The notes under the pieces are model-generated. The model was not told the origin of the DNA. It did no database searches and was given only the letters and a program-made list of their open reading frames with translations. A stretch of 34,785 nucleotides of DNA. Source: a virus. The position numbers were made by a program, and so were the translations under genes. The stretch spans positions 1 through 34,785 of the IMG/VR virus record IMGVR_UViG_3300033142_002178. One strand, 5' to 3'. This document shows positions 24,627 through 31,245 of the stretch, piece after piece; the first letter of the stretch is position 1, and each line of letters opens with the position of its first letter.

Positions 24627-25208
24627 TTAAGATTTGACCCCGCCTTCAACGACCGAATCAGGTGATTGGTTAAGTACACACTCCGACTTACAGATAATGC
24701 GCCCATGCACAGTCGTCCCATCTAATGTGATGTGAGCGCGATGACCATTTCTGGGGTCGGCTAATGTAATGTTTGTATTAATTTCACTATGAACTAGCGT
24801 GACTGTATCTGCTGAAATATCCAGATTATTCGCCCGTGTATTTGTTAGCATCACAGTGCCTGTCATCCAGCCATGCCCCAGATGCGAATCTTCAACACGC
24901 ACGCTACCTAATATGCCAAATTTATCGATAGCGCTGCCGTTAATCTTGACGCTACCCAAGTTATTTAAATCTTTGATACGTGAATTAGCTATTACTAGCC
25001 CGCCCGTGTGGGTGTAGTGGCCCAGAGTTTGATTATTAATTTCTGAATGGCCCATAGACCCGGTTAAGAATGTATGAATCGCTTGAAAATCGTGCTCTAA
25101 CAATTTCACGGGCTCTAAAGCATGCGCGTTTGCCTGCCACGTAGCCGCTCCTATTACCGCAATTGCTGTGATGTTATATAAGCTGCTTAATTTATCTACT
25201 AATGCCAT
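24627..25208 (-). CDS. Secreted beta-helix-like protein in the RiPP operon
   Basis: A 193-aa protein. I start at ATG 25208 because AGGAA lies 8 nt upstream. It begins with a signal peptide (about residues 1-30, ending ANAHA). The mature part has units of about 16 residues of the form GSV-K/R-I/V-x(2)-S-x-I/L-x(3-6), repeated four or five times (GLVIANSRI, GSVKINGSAI, GSVRVEDSHL, GTVMLTNTRA, DTVTLVHSEI). This is the pattern of a right-handed beta-helix. It ends with a Cys pair (CKSEC). It may bind, display or protect against the modified peptide in the periplasm, or be a second substrate. This is inference. Confidence 0.7.
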   Translation of the reverse strand: MALVDKLSSLYNITAIAVIGAATWQANAHALEPVKLLEHDFQAIHTFLTGSMGHSEINNQTLGHYTHTGGLVIANSRIKDLNNLGSVKINGSAIDKFGILGSVRVEDSHLGHGWMTGTVMLTNTRANNLDISADTVTLVHSEINTNITLADPRNGHRAHITLDGTTVHGRIICKSECVLNQSPDSVVEGGVKS

Positions 25209-25303
25209 TGTATAATTCCTATGTGAAATGTGATTTTGATTTTGCCGTAATTGAGCGGATATAAAAACCGGGTGCATTCTTTAATCCTGTCTATTTTTTT
25301 CAT
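25199..25303 (-). CDS. Small coupled protein, 34 aa
   Basis: ATG 25303 overlaps the stop of the 86-aa gene (ATGA) and has a good GAGGAAA site 8 nt upstream. The TAG stop overlaps the start of the beta-helix gene by 10 nt. The peptide (MKKIDRIKECTRFLYPLNYG and 14 more residues) is basic and aromatic, with one Cys. It may be a real small protein, or mainly a device that couples translation of its neighbours. Confidence 0.55.
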   Translation of the reverse strand: MKKIDRIKECTRFLYPLNYGKIKITFHIGIIQWH

Positions 25304-25560
25304 AATGTTGTTTCCTCGTTTTTTTTCTGATTCAAAGCTATTTCTTCGCGATTAATTAAATCCGCAAAATCTTCTGACCATTCGCGGGCTTTGTCTTCAG
25401 TGATCGCGGCCCAGTATTTACGCCTGGTTTGAAGAGCGCCTTCTATTAACACCCGCAGCATCGCTAGAACTTCATCGGGCGTACTATAGCCGACCACTTC
25501 ATTCCAACGAACTGTTGTCTGAACTGGCGGTACAAAGCGCTCTGTAAATTGAATTGCCAT
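25300..25560 (-). CDS. Hypothetical protein, 86 aa
   Basis: An unrecognised protein with a helical central part (STPDEVLAMLRVLIEGAL) and a Glu/Lys-rich tail. RBS AAGGAGC. Its start overlaps the 50-aa gene stop by 1 nt, and its stop overlaps the 34-aa gene start. It belongs to the coupled operon ahead of the peptide system. No signal peptide. Confidence 0.75.
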   Translation of the reverse strand: MAIQFTERFVPPVQTTVRWNEVVGYSTPDEVLAMLRVLIEGALQTRRKYWAAITEDKAREWSEDFADLINREEIALNQKKNEETTL

Positions 25561-25712
25561 TACTTGCTCCTTAAATCATGCCATAGAGCCGTTAAATAGC
25601 TGCTGGCGGGTGGTTGGCTAGGGTAGAGCGTAAGTACGCTAATTATCGATTTAAACGCGTCTGAGCGCATTTGCCCTTTTCTTGGGTATTTGTTATTTTT
25701 ATATAGTTTCAT
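25560..25712 (-). CDS. Small coupled protein, 50 aa
   Basis: ATG 25712 follows AGGAAAATATT and the stop TAA overlaps the next ATG (TAATG). The N-terminal 15 residues are rich in Lys/Arg (MKLYKNNKYPRKGQM). The rest is mixed and unrecognised. It encloses one G-rich GGCGGGTGG motif. It appears to be the first gene of the peptide operon. Confidence 0.6.
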   Translation of the reverse strand: MKLYKNNKYPRKGQMRSDAFKSIISVLTLYPSQPPASSYLTALWHDLRSK

Positions 25713-25773
25713 AATATTTTCCTGTTATGTATAAAAATTTGGGTCAATCTCCAGCTTGGCCCTGCTCCAACTC

Positions 25774-26451
25774 CTAACTCCCGACTTTAATTTTGTTCAC
25801 TAGTCTCATGGCCCCTTGATACACCTCATCAGTATTGGATGCGATGTCGTCAGTGGTCAGCTGCAAGTAATATGACTGCATGGTCGGATGATTCAGAGCG
25901 TGCCGATAAATATAATCCCGTGTTGTATTGTTAGCCGCCGCTGCTTTTGTGAGCGTATTGCCCGAAAGTAACGACTTAATACAATCCAACGCCAGGATAC
26001 AATTCTTGGCCGGTCGTCCTCTGCGTGTGTGATGTACTTCGCGCACACTTGCAGCCATTTTCTCTAATGCATGAGTGTTCATGAACTCGCCGATGTATTT
26101 TATTTGCCTGTCTACCGGACATTCTTCTAATGTGGTATTCAAGCCTTCTTTAACGCTTCTTAAGTGCGTTTTATTATCTCGAAAAAACATCAAGCCACGT
26201 TTGATTTCTTTATAACTCGCAAACAATCTGCTCAAGTCATAAATCCATATCGTGTGCCCCTGTTCGTGCACTTTCTCAAGTAGATTCAAACTGCTTAATC
26301 TTACACTTATCTTCTGTCTGATTAATCTGGGTTTGTCGCTATGGATAACTTCAATATCCCCACCCGCCACACGCTGAATTGATTGCAACTGGTTGGTAGG
26401 CTCCCATGCGGCCATCGATATTGATGACTTTCTAATTAATGCGATATCCAT
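25774..26451 (-). CDS. Degenerate serine-recombinase-like protein
   Basis: A 225-aa protein with the outline of a small resolvase or invertase. The N-terminus ALIRKSS resembles the strand that carries the catalytic Ser. IYDLSRLFASYKEI (about 71-84) resembles the D-R-L-x-R helix start. The C-terminus RRGRPAKNCILALDCIKSLL, followed by a TKAAAANNTTRDYIYRHAL helix-turn-helix, matches the resolvase DNA-binding domain. The usual middle motif is missing and the second Arg of D-R-L-x-R is Ala, so catalysis is doubtful. It may act as a DNA-binding regulator. RBS AAGGAGAG. Confidence 0.55.
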   Translation of the reverse strand: MDIALIRKSSISMAAWEPTNQLQSIQRVAGGDIEVIHSDKPRLIRQKISVRLSSLNLLEKVHEQGHTIWIYDLSRLFASYKEIKRGLMFFRDNKTHLRSVKEGLNTTLEECPVDRQIKYIGEFMNTHALEKMAASVREVHHTRRGRPAKNCILALDCIKSLLSGNTLTKAAAANNTTRDYIYRHALNHPTMQSYYLQLTTDDIASNTDEVYQGAMRLVNKIKVGS

Positions 26452-26492
26452 AGTTTTTCTCTCCTTGAGTTCTGTTATCTATTCAGACTGTT

Positions 26493-26708
26493 TCAATGGA
26501 TCGCGTAAGATTTATCTAATGAAATCAATGCTATAGTACGGTACTCAAGCCTGGTTTCTAGATATTCGCGTATAGTTGAAACTGTTTCATGATCGAAAGT
26601 ACGTATGTACTGTTGGTCTTCATTAGCTATGTTTTGTAGCGTATTTTCGAGCAATTCCACATCTGTAAATAGATTGTTTTGTAAGTTATTTAGGTCCAAT
26701 AGATTCAT
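26493..26708 (-). CDS. Hypothetical acidic protein, 71 aa
   Basis: An unrecognised protein, Leu/Asn/Glu-rich and probably helical. RBS AAGGAAATATT. It is divergent from the 206-aa rightward gene, with which it shares an 79-bp control region. Confidence 0.65.
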   Translation of the reverse strand: MNLLDLNNLQNNLFTDVELLENTLQNIANEDQQYIRTFDHETVSTIREYLETRLEYRTIALISLDKSYAIH

Positions 26709-26787
26709 AATATTTCCTTATAAATTGTGTAATGTGTTGTTAAGAAACTGTATAATACAATTATCAGACACTCATTACAAGGACTGT
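26709..26787. promoter_or_regulatory. Divergent control region
   Basis: It contains TATAAT (26751-26756) for rightward transcription. The nearest -35-like hexamer, TTGTGT (26725-26730), is 20 bp away, so the promoter is imperfect. The reverse strand offers TATTAT at almost the same place. The small gap suggests that the two directions compete. Confidence 0.4.
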
Positions 26788-27408
26788 ATGAAAAATCATA
26801 AAATACCTGAGCATAGGCCCATTTCGGTGCCATCAACAATTGATGAAAAGGCCGAACAATTACTACATCCGCAAGACCTCAAAAGATTACGCGCACTCAG
26901 AGATAGTTACTGGCGGTCGGTGCAAGTTGAATCTGTTCTTAAGCCGCTCACGGAGGGTCAAGTCGAGCACATGATGGGATACGCCAGCTGCGGATTTACT
27001 AAGGACGAAACACTCGCAGAGCTCGGACTCACCCGCGCGCAGTGGGATTTGCTAGTTGAAACTTTCCCGCAGATGAAGAAATTATCAGAAGTAGTGGACC
27101 AATTGTTAAAAGCCTATTGTGATAGATTATTGCAAGCGAGTATTAAGGATCCAAAGATTCAATTAAGTGCGATTAAAATGAAGCTAAATGAGTGCCGGCT
27201 TCATGAAAATAGCTTGATTGATATTAAGAAGTTTAGCGCCCTAAAGATTGATGAACAATCGGCTCAGATTCTTGATTGGTTAGCTGCTGGAGTAATATCG
27301 GTTAAGAAGTCTCATCAGTTATTAGATGTTCTGGGGCGCATGCAAGAACTGGTCATGGTGCCAGCTCTTGAAATGCGTGTTGATGAGTTGCGCGGTCAGC
27401 TCGATTGA
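26788..27408 (+). CDS. Helix-turn-helix protein, possible small terminase
   Basis: A 206-aa protein. ATG 26788 has AAGGA 5 nt upstream; a longer frame from 26605 runs over the opposite gene and is rejected. Residues 62-95 (GYASCGFTKDETLAELGLTRAQWDLLVETFPQM) resemble the helix-turn-helix at the start of small terminases, and a long helical middle follows. The usual small terminase gene is absent next to the large subunit, which makes this a candidate. A transcription regulator is equally possible. It is the only sizeable rightward gene in this leftward block. Confidence 0.5.
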   Translation: MKNHKIPEHRPISVPSTIDEKAEQLLHPQDLKRLRALRDSYWRSVQVESVLKPLTEGQVEHMMGYASCGFTKDETLAELGLTRAQWDLLVETFPQMKKLSEVVDQLLKAYCDRLLQASIKDPKIQLSAIKMKLNECRLHENSLIDIKKFSALKIDEQSAQILDWLAAGVISVKKSHQLLDVLGRMQELVMVPALEMRVDELRGQLD

Positions 27409-27773
27409 TTAGCTGCTTCTTTGATGATGAAGTTTTTATTATGAAGTTGCTTGAGAAATAACAAATGCTCAAACACCTTTAGCAACACAGCCGCCAGCCG
27501 CTCTGAATCTGGGTTTCTATTGGCTGTCATCCAGGTTAAGACTAGCCCGTTATCTAGAACATATTTAGAAAAATCCTGGTCTAGAATCCTTGCTGCTTTA
27601 TAGAGCGTTTCTTTATCTGGGCCAGCCGCTGTTTTAATTTCTTGTAACAATGTGGCCGATGACTGGTGAGCTTCGATTAATTTAGTGGTAAATCTAGCGA
27701 TTTTTTCTTTAGGACACGGAAAAAATGCCGCGTCTATAAAGTCTAGTTCATATAATGTTGGTAAAGTTTTCAT
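27396..27773 (-). CDS. Hypothetical helical protein, 125 aa
   Basis: Unrecognised and mostly helical. It has no signal or membrane segment. RBS TAAGGAAAAT overlaps the stop of the 53-aa upstream gene. The 3' end overlaps the convergent 206-aa gene by 13 nt. Confidence 0.65.
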   Translation of the reverse strand: MKTLPTLYELDFIDAAFFPCPKEKIARFTTKLIEAHQSSATLLQEIKTAAGPDKETLYKAARILDQDFSKYVLDNGLVLTWMTANRNPDSERLAAVLLKVFEHLLFLKQLHNKNFIIKEAANQSS

Positions 27774-27783
27774 ATTATTTTCC

Positions 27784-27945
27784 TTAATGTGTTATGAGTT
27801 CATTTCTGATTAGATTTAGCTTCAATAAATCCAGAATTTCAACAGCCCAATGCAGCCCGACAGAACGCAGGACTAACATTAGTTGATTGAGTTGATGGTA
27901 ATTATTGTAAGTTCTATAAGATTGTTCATTCATAATTTCGTACAT
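27784..27945 (-). CDS. Small protein, 53 aa
   Basis: ATG 27945 follows AAGGAAATACACAAG. The protein is Asn/Tyr/Leu-rich with a hydrophobic helix (LMLVLRSVGLHWAVEILDLL, about 22-41). Its stop lies in the RBS of the next gene, consistent with a leftward operon. Confidence 0.55.
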   Translation of the reverse strand: MYEIMNEQSYRTYNNYHQLNQLMLVLRSVGLHWAVEILDLLKLNLIRNELITH

Positions 27946-28004
27946 CTTGTGTATTTCCTTGTGGCAATTTTGTTAAGATTTTGAGAGTTAAGAAGCTCTC
28001 ACTG

Positions 28005-28026
28005 AAAAAGGGCCAATCAAGGCCCT
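28005..28026 (-). terminator. Terminator after 82-aa membrane gene
   Basis: On the minus strand, AGGGCC-TTGATT-GGCCCT is followed by TTTTT, 20 nt after the membrane-protein stop. It separates that gene from the 53-aa gene and would favour expression of the first. Confidence 0.85.
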
Positions 28027-28045
28027 GAGGTTTGGTGAGTTTTGT

Positions 28046-28294
28046 TTATCTTTTGTGAGCTGCTTGTTTGATGATTTGTCTCATTGCAGTGTCATAATCA
28101 TGTGATGATGAATGTGAATGAGCTTTTGTAGTTGAGGTGAAAGGAGAGCAAGCAAGCGCTACAACAAAGACCAGAATAAACAAACCAAACGCACTAATCA
28201 TTAAACCTACAATTCCTTCTCCCACCATGCATAATTTTCCGCCAATGTTTTCTGCTTTAAATTCTGTTGTTTTTTCTTGTATAAATTTTTTCAT
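28046..28294 (-). CDS. Single-span membrane protein with His/Ser-rich tail
   Basis: An 82-aa protein. Residues 25-49 are a strong transmembrane segment (GEGIVGLMISAFGLFILVFV onward) ending at a Cys. The N-terminal 22 residues are charged. The tail has a His/Ser-rich part (HSHSSSHDYD). A dedicated promoter, strong RBS (AAGGAAAA) and own terminator indicate high expression. It could be a holin, superinfection-exclusion protein or toxin-like protein. No family recognised. Confidence 0.7.
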   Translation of the reverse strand: MKKFIQEKTTEFKAENIGGKLCMVGEGIVGLMISAFGLFILVFVVALACSPFTSTTKAHSHSSSHDYDTAMRQIIKQAAHKR

Positions 28295-28334
28295 TTTATT
28301 TTCCTTGATTTCAATTTGTTTGTTAAGTGTGTGT

Positions 28335-28363
28335 ATGATAATTCATTATTGCTTGTGTGTAAA
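28335..28363 (-). promoter_or_regulatory. Leftward promoter of the membrane gene
   Basis: On the minus strand, TTTACA (28358-28363) and TATCAT (28335-28340) are spaced by 17 bp, about 40 bp before the start at 28294. A good sigma70-type match. Confidence 0.65.
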
Positions 28364-28468
28364 GAGTTATCTTCAATTAATTCAATTGATTGGGTCGAAA
28401 TTTTATTAATCAGGCAAAGGCACAGTCAAAAGTGCGAAATTTTAGCTCTTGTATATAAGGAGTAAGTC

Positions 28469-28540
28469 ATGACGGATTTGGTGAGGAGAATTCTTGGAAC
28501 ATTGGTGTGTTCAATTCCAATGTTAATGATAATCATTTAA
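28469..28540 (+). CDS. Micropeptide, 23 aa, hydrophobic
   Basis: ATG 28469 follows a clear AAGGAG (28457-28462) with 6 nt spacing. The peptide begins MTDLVRRILGTLVC and ends in SIPMLMIII, so it would be a very short membrane-inserting peptide of the kind seen in small toxins. No upstream promoter is convincing. Its size makes chance occurrence possible. Confidence 0.4.
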   Translation: MTDLVRRILGTLVCSIPMLMIII

Positions 28541-28644
28541 AAGACCTGCTGTCATTTTATACCATTATATTGGACAAGTTATACTTAAACTTGGGTAACT
28601 TTAACCCTTACAAACCTGAACCAATCCAGTTCTGGTTCATTTAC

Positions 28645-28672
28645 CCGTGATAATAACAGTTATCACGGTTTT
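28645..28672 (+). terminator. Hairpin with T-run, possible terminator
   Basis: CCGTGATAA-TAACAG-TTATCACGG followed by TTTT. It could terminate rightward transcripts from the micropeptide region, or be a structural element of the origin-like region. Its stem is AT-rich, so termination would be weak. Confidence 0.45.
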
Positions 28673-28703
28673 AAATCCCAACCAAATCAAGCACTTAGCA
28701 AAA

Positions 28704-28722
28704 GCTGTTCAAAATTTGCACA
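28704..28722. promoter_or_regulatory. 19-bp dyad, copy 2
   Basis: GCTGTTCAAAATTTGCACAG contains CTGT-N-CAAA-N-TTTG-N-ACAG, the same symmetric site as at 23063, in inverted orientation. It lies 13 bp before a perfect DnaA box. Confidence 0.7.
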
Positions 28723-28805
28723 GTTATCTTAAGATTGTGGATAAAATAGCCAGGTATTGGCTGATAAATAAAGGGTCTGAAAAGAATATTTTATACCATT
28801 AGATG

Positions 28806-28828
28806 CCCCTACCCCCCCCCGACCCCCC
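28806..28828 (-). other. C-rich tract, potential G-quadruplex on minus strand
   Basis: The tract holds C-runs of 4, 9 and 6, so the minus strand has G-runs of 6, 9 and 4. These could fold as a G-quadruplex. Such tracts can stall polymerases or mark processing sites. They are also error-prone in sequencing. Confidence 0.6.
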
Positions 28829-29021
28829 GAGTCCTATATCACCTCCGGAGTCACTTAAAAAATTTCGCCCAAAAATTTGAGAATGAAAAATCCACTAATG
28901 AGTTGGTCAACTAGTCATGGCTTCTGTATAGGTCTTCTGGTATGGTTCAATTCCCGGAGGAGGTACCTTTTAAAACTTGCTAATGCACTCCGGGCCATGG
29001 TGTAGGAGCTAATCAACTTAT

Positions 29022-29297
29022 TCACCACCAACTAAGCCAATCAACTAATGAACGCCGGCGGGTGGGTGTTCTCCATTCTGGGTCATATCCATTTCGCCAC
29101 TCACTATTTTCTTCAGTACGCACGGCCACCTCATGAACAACGGCCATTCGATAATTCATCCACTCCTTATCAAATTCCTCAGCATTACGGCATCGGGATT
29201 TTATGAGCCCGTTAGCTATTTTTTCTTGATTAGCTTGATTTATCCCGGCAGCCACAAGAGCGCGAAAAATTGTTTCTTCATTTACTTCAGTTGTCAT
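29022..29297 (-). CDS. Hypothetical protein, 91 aa
   Basis: The RBS decides the start: GGAG directly abuts an ATG at 29303 but lies 6 nt before ATG 29297, so the latter is used. The protein is charged and helical with a Trp-rich tail (VDWLSWW). Unrecognised. A G-rich repeat (29309-29319) lies directly upstream of its RBS. Confidence 0.65.
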   Translation of the reverse strand: MTTEVNEETIFRALVAAGINQANQEKIANGLIKSRCRNAEEFDKEWMNYRMAVVHEVAVRTEENSEWRNGYDPEWRTPTRRRSLVDWLSWW

Positions 29298-29318
29298 ATT
29301 CATCTCCTGGCGGCTGGG

Positions 29319-29537
29319 TTATCTGTACTTGGCCCGCAAAACTTTCCCATCAACCCTGGTGTGTTGGAATTTATCTGCGCGTTCATATAGGGGCTGGTAT
29401 CCTGCATTGATATAATCTCGCCGAGTCGACTTTTCATTTTGGCAGGCAATTTTTTCATTGTTCATTTCTAAAGTCCAATGGCACCGTCCGCAATTAGAAC
29501 ATTTCATGAACATGTCCCTAATCAACTCTTCAAACAT
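29319..29537 (-). CDS. Small Cys-cluster (zinc-ribbon-like) protein, 72 aa
   Basis: ATG 29537 is chosen because AGGAG lies 6 nt upstream. Residues 13-20 have CSNCGRCH, with a further Cys at about 32, so a small zinc site (C-x2-C...C) is possible. Unrecognised. A G-rich repeat sits upstream of its RBS, as for the neighbouring gene. Confidence 0.6.
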   Translation of the reverse strand: MFEELIRDMFMKCSNCGRCHWTLEMNNEKIACQNEKSTRRDYINAGYQPLYERADKFQHTRVDGKVLRAKYR

Positions 29538-29555
29538 AACAATCTCCTTAACCAC

Positions 29556-29746
29556 CCGCTGGCGGCTGGGTTAAAAACCATACTACCACCCCGAAAATAA
29601 ATTTGCACAACAAATGCGTGTCTGATAATATGTGGTCTGATTAGTTGGCAATGACTAATCGCCGGTAGATTTCAACCGGTTGTTAAGAGCTCGAAACCCC
29701 TCGGTAGCATGATATTCTGACTCTGAGTATTCCACACACCGGGGGA
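29556..29746. other. Noncoding stretch with inverted repeats
   Basis: No gene seen. It contains GATTAGT-N8-ACTAATC (29639-29660) and CCGGT-N8-ACCGG (29662-29679), adjacent to one another. GAAACCC (29693) can pair with GGGTTTC near 29751. It may encode a structured RNA or regulatory leader, but no family is recognised. Confidence 0.4.
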
Positions 29747-30184
29747 CTAGGGTTTCAATCGCGGACTAACTTTTAACGGACCCAAGCGACGATTCCAATA
29801 GCGCAATTCTCTGACCGCATCGTTATATTCCTGGCATATATTCTTGAGTTTTTGATGATAGCGGTAGAGTTGGCGTTGGTTATTAAAATGTTGCTTGAGT
29901 TGCTGGCGGGTGGGTTCTGGGGTAGGGCTGTGCGGATTCCAATTCCTAAAGCAAACATCATCACACACACGGCGCTCTACAAATGGGCTGCGAAGTAACG
30001 GGTAGCTCAAATCCCAGATATATTTCTCCTCAAACGCCCTGATGTGCTGTTCTAATTCCCGCATTTTCGGCCGGAGTTGAGATTCAAGCTCGGCCATGTC
30101 CAGTTCGATGCCATTTTGTAGGATGCGCTGAATTTTCAGGGCCATTTCAATCTGTCTGGCGCGGGTGGGTGGAATTTGAATCAT
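29747..30184 (-). CDS. Hypothetical coiled-coil protein, 145 aa
   Basis: ATG 30184 is the first ATG; an in-frame TTG at 30196 would add four residues. No good RBS precedes either, and a small CCCC-N5-GGGG hairpin lies before the ATG. The protein is helical with Gln/Arg/Glu-rich segments (LEQHIRAFEEKYIWDL; QRQLYRYHQKLKNI). Unrecognised. Confidence 0.6.
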   Translation of the reverse strand: MIQIPPTRARQIEMALKIQRILQNGIELDMAELESQLRPKMRELEQHIRAFEEKYIWDLSYPLLRSPFVERRVCDDVCFRNWNPHSPTPEPTRQQLKQHFNNQRQLYRYHQKLKNICQEYNDAVRELRYWNRRLGPLKVSPRLKP

Positions 30185-30248
30185 GGTGGGCCCCAATGCG
30201 GGGACATAACTATAGGAGATAACGCACTGGGCCCGGATTGATTATATC

Positions 30249-30476
30249 TCATTTGAGCGTTTGTTCGCCATACAACTTGCGATCGACATTTTCACCATTG
30301 GCTTTAAAGTCGGTCAGTGTGGTTTGAAGATTGAATCTTATCCGCTGCATCTGACCAATCATAGCGTCCACATCGGTAATCAATCCCTGAATTTTCGCTG
30401 GTATAGTCAATGCGCGTTCGATTTCGCTGTTTAATTCCTGAATTTGTCGAAATTGCTTGTGTAAATCTAATCCCAT
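30249..30476 (-). CDS. Hypothetical helical protein, 75 aa
   Basis: ATG 30476 is preferred over ATG 30488, because AAGGAT lies 10 nt before the former but touches the latter. The protein is a likely coiled coil (IQELNSEIERAL; DAMIGQMQRIRFNLQ). Unrecognised. It is the first gene of the leftward accessory block. Confidence 0.6.
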   Translation of the reverse strand: MGLDLHKQFRQIQELNSEIERALTIPAKIQGLITDVDAMIGQMQRIRFNLQTTLTDFKANGENVDRKLYGEQTLK

Positions 30477-30488
30477 ACTGAATATCAT

Positions 30489-30602
30489 CCTTAATAATCG
30501 TTAATATAAAATACCCCTGGCGGGTGGGTATGAGTCAAGCGTCTATTATCACTTTTTCTGAAAATACAGTTATACTTAGTGCATTCTTAAGGAGAACTAA
30601 TC
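30489..30602. promoter_or_regulatory. Divergent control region at start of the virion operon
   Basis: TATACT (30571-30576) is a plausible -10 for the rightward late operon; the -35 match is poor, as is common for activator-dependent promoters. AAGGAG precedes ATG 30603. A G-rich repeat (30519-30529) lies in the gap. Confidence 0.4.
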
Positions 30603-30887
30603 ATGACTCGTGAAGAGCGGATGAGGAAGAAACCCGGCGGTTCTAATTACGGGAAATATGATGGCAAAGGTATGAAATTTGCTGGCCCCAGTGGTGGTGC
30701 TCCGAGCCGAACTTATCCGGTGACTTTTGATAATTCCAGTAAAATCGACCCCAAACGTGTTAGAGCAGCATTAGCGTACGCGCACAATGCACCAAATCCT
30801 AAGGGGATTCGTCGCGGGGTAGCTAGAATTGTTAAGAAGGCTGGTGATAAGAGCTTGGCCCAACGAATTTTATCAAAAACTAAATAG
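30603..30887 (+). CDS. Hypothetical basic protein, 94 aa
   Basis: First gene of the virion operon. It is Lys/Arg-rich, with a Gly-rich N-terminal half and a C-terminal DPKRVRAALAYAHNAPNPKG segment. Many phages carry similar small basic proteins before the portal. No function is recognised. It may bind nucleic acid or act in head assembly. RBS TAAGGAG. Confidence 0.7.
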   Translation: MTREERMRKKPGGSNYGKYDGKGMKFAGPSGGAPSRTYPVTFDNSSKIDPKRVRAALAYAHNAPNPKGIRRGVARIVKKAGDKSLAQRILSKTK

Positions 30888-30897
30888 TGAGGATGAT

Positions 30898-31245
30898 ATG
30901 TCATTAGCACGCAAGGTTATCGAAAGCAGACGGCGCAAGGTTGTTGGTGTTAAGCGCGAACACGCAGATTTACCCAACACACGGACTTTACAGGGCGAAG
31001 GTGGATTACCCCCAACTTCTGATGTAGAAGCCCCCCAAAAATGGAAAACTCAGGGCCATCGAGTGAGTGAAAAAGCCACATCCATGGCAGCTAGTGTAAT
31101 GGAAGATAAAATGGGCTATGAATTATATAAAGACCCTAATGACCGCCGCGATCGAAGAGAAGGCAAAGGTCGTCGTCGTAAAGTTATCAGGGGTGGTAAT
31201 CATGGCAATTCTTATGAGCCTGAGGAAGTGCGCGGAGGACGGTAG
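30898..31245 (+). CDS. Hypothetical Arg/Lys-rich protein, 115 aa
   Basis: ATG 30898 has GAGGAT upstream, and starts further upstream run into the preceding gene. The protein is strongly basic, with a charged C-terminal tail (RRDRREGKGRRRKVIRGG). Unrecognised; possibly a DNA-binding or virion minor protein. Confidence 0.65.
   Translation: MSLARKVIESRRRKVVGVKREHADLPNTRTLQGEGGLPPTSDVEAPQKWKTQGHRVSEKATSMAASVMEDKMGYELYKDPNDRRDRREGKGRRRKVIRGGNHGNSYEPEEVRGGR

Larger units (their letters stand above)
28541..29021. other. Structured noncoding region, possible second origin or packaging site
   Basis: No gene is evident in 480 bp. It contains hairpins TGAACCA-N9-TGGTTCA (28617-28639) and CCGTGATAA-N6-TTATCACGG (28645-28668, followed by TTTT). 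It also has the 19-bp dyad copy 2 (28704-28722) and a perfect DnaA box TGTGGATAA (28736-28744). A further stem is AGCCA/TGGCT (28748-28762). A 14-bp direct repeat, ATTTTATACCATTA, occurs at 28554 and 28788. A C-rich tract (28806-28828) ends the structured part. Beyond 28850 I see only scattered short palindromes. Confidence 0.55.

Noticed and set aside
26605-26787. N-terminal extension of the 206-aa rightward gene
   Set aside because: It runs antisense over the 71-aa gene and the promoter-like TATAAT, and has no ribosome site. ATG 26788 has AAGGA.
28885-28970. tRNA-like stretch with a D-arm-like AGTTGGTCAACTA and a T-loop-like GGTTCAATTCC
   Set aside because: The T-stem bases do not pair (TATGG against CCCGG), no anticodon stem of five pairs can be drawn and no acceptor stem fits.
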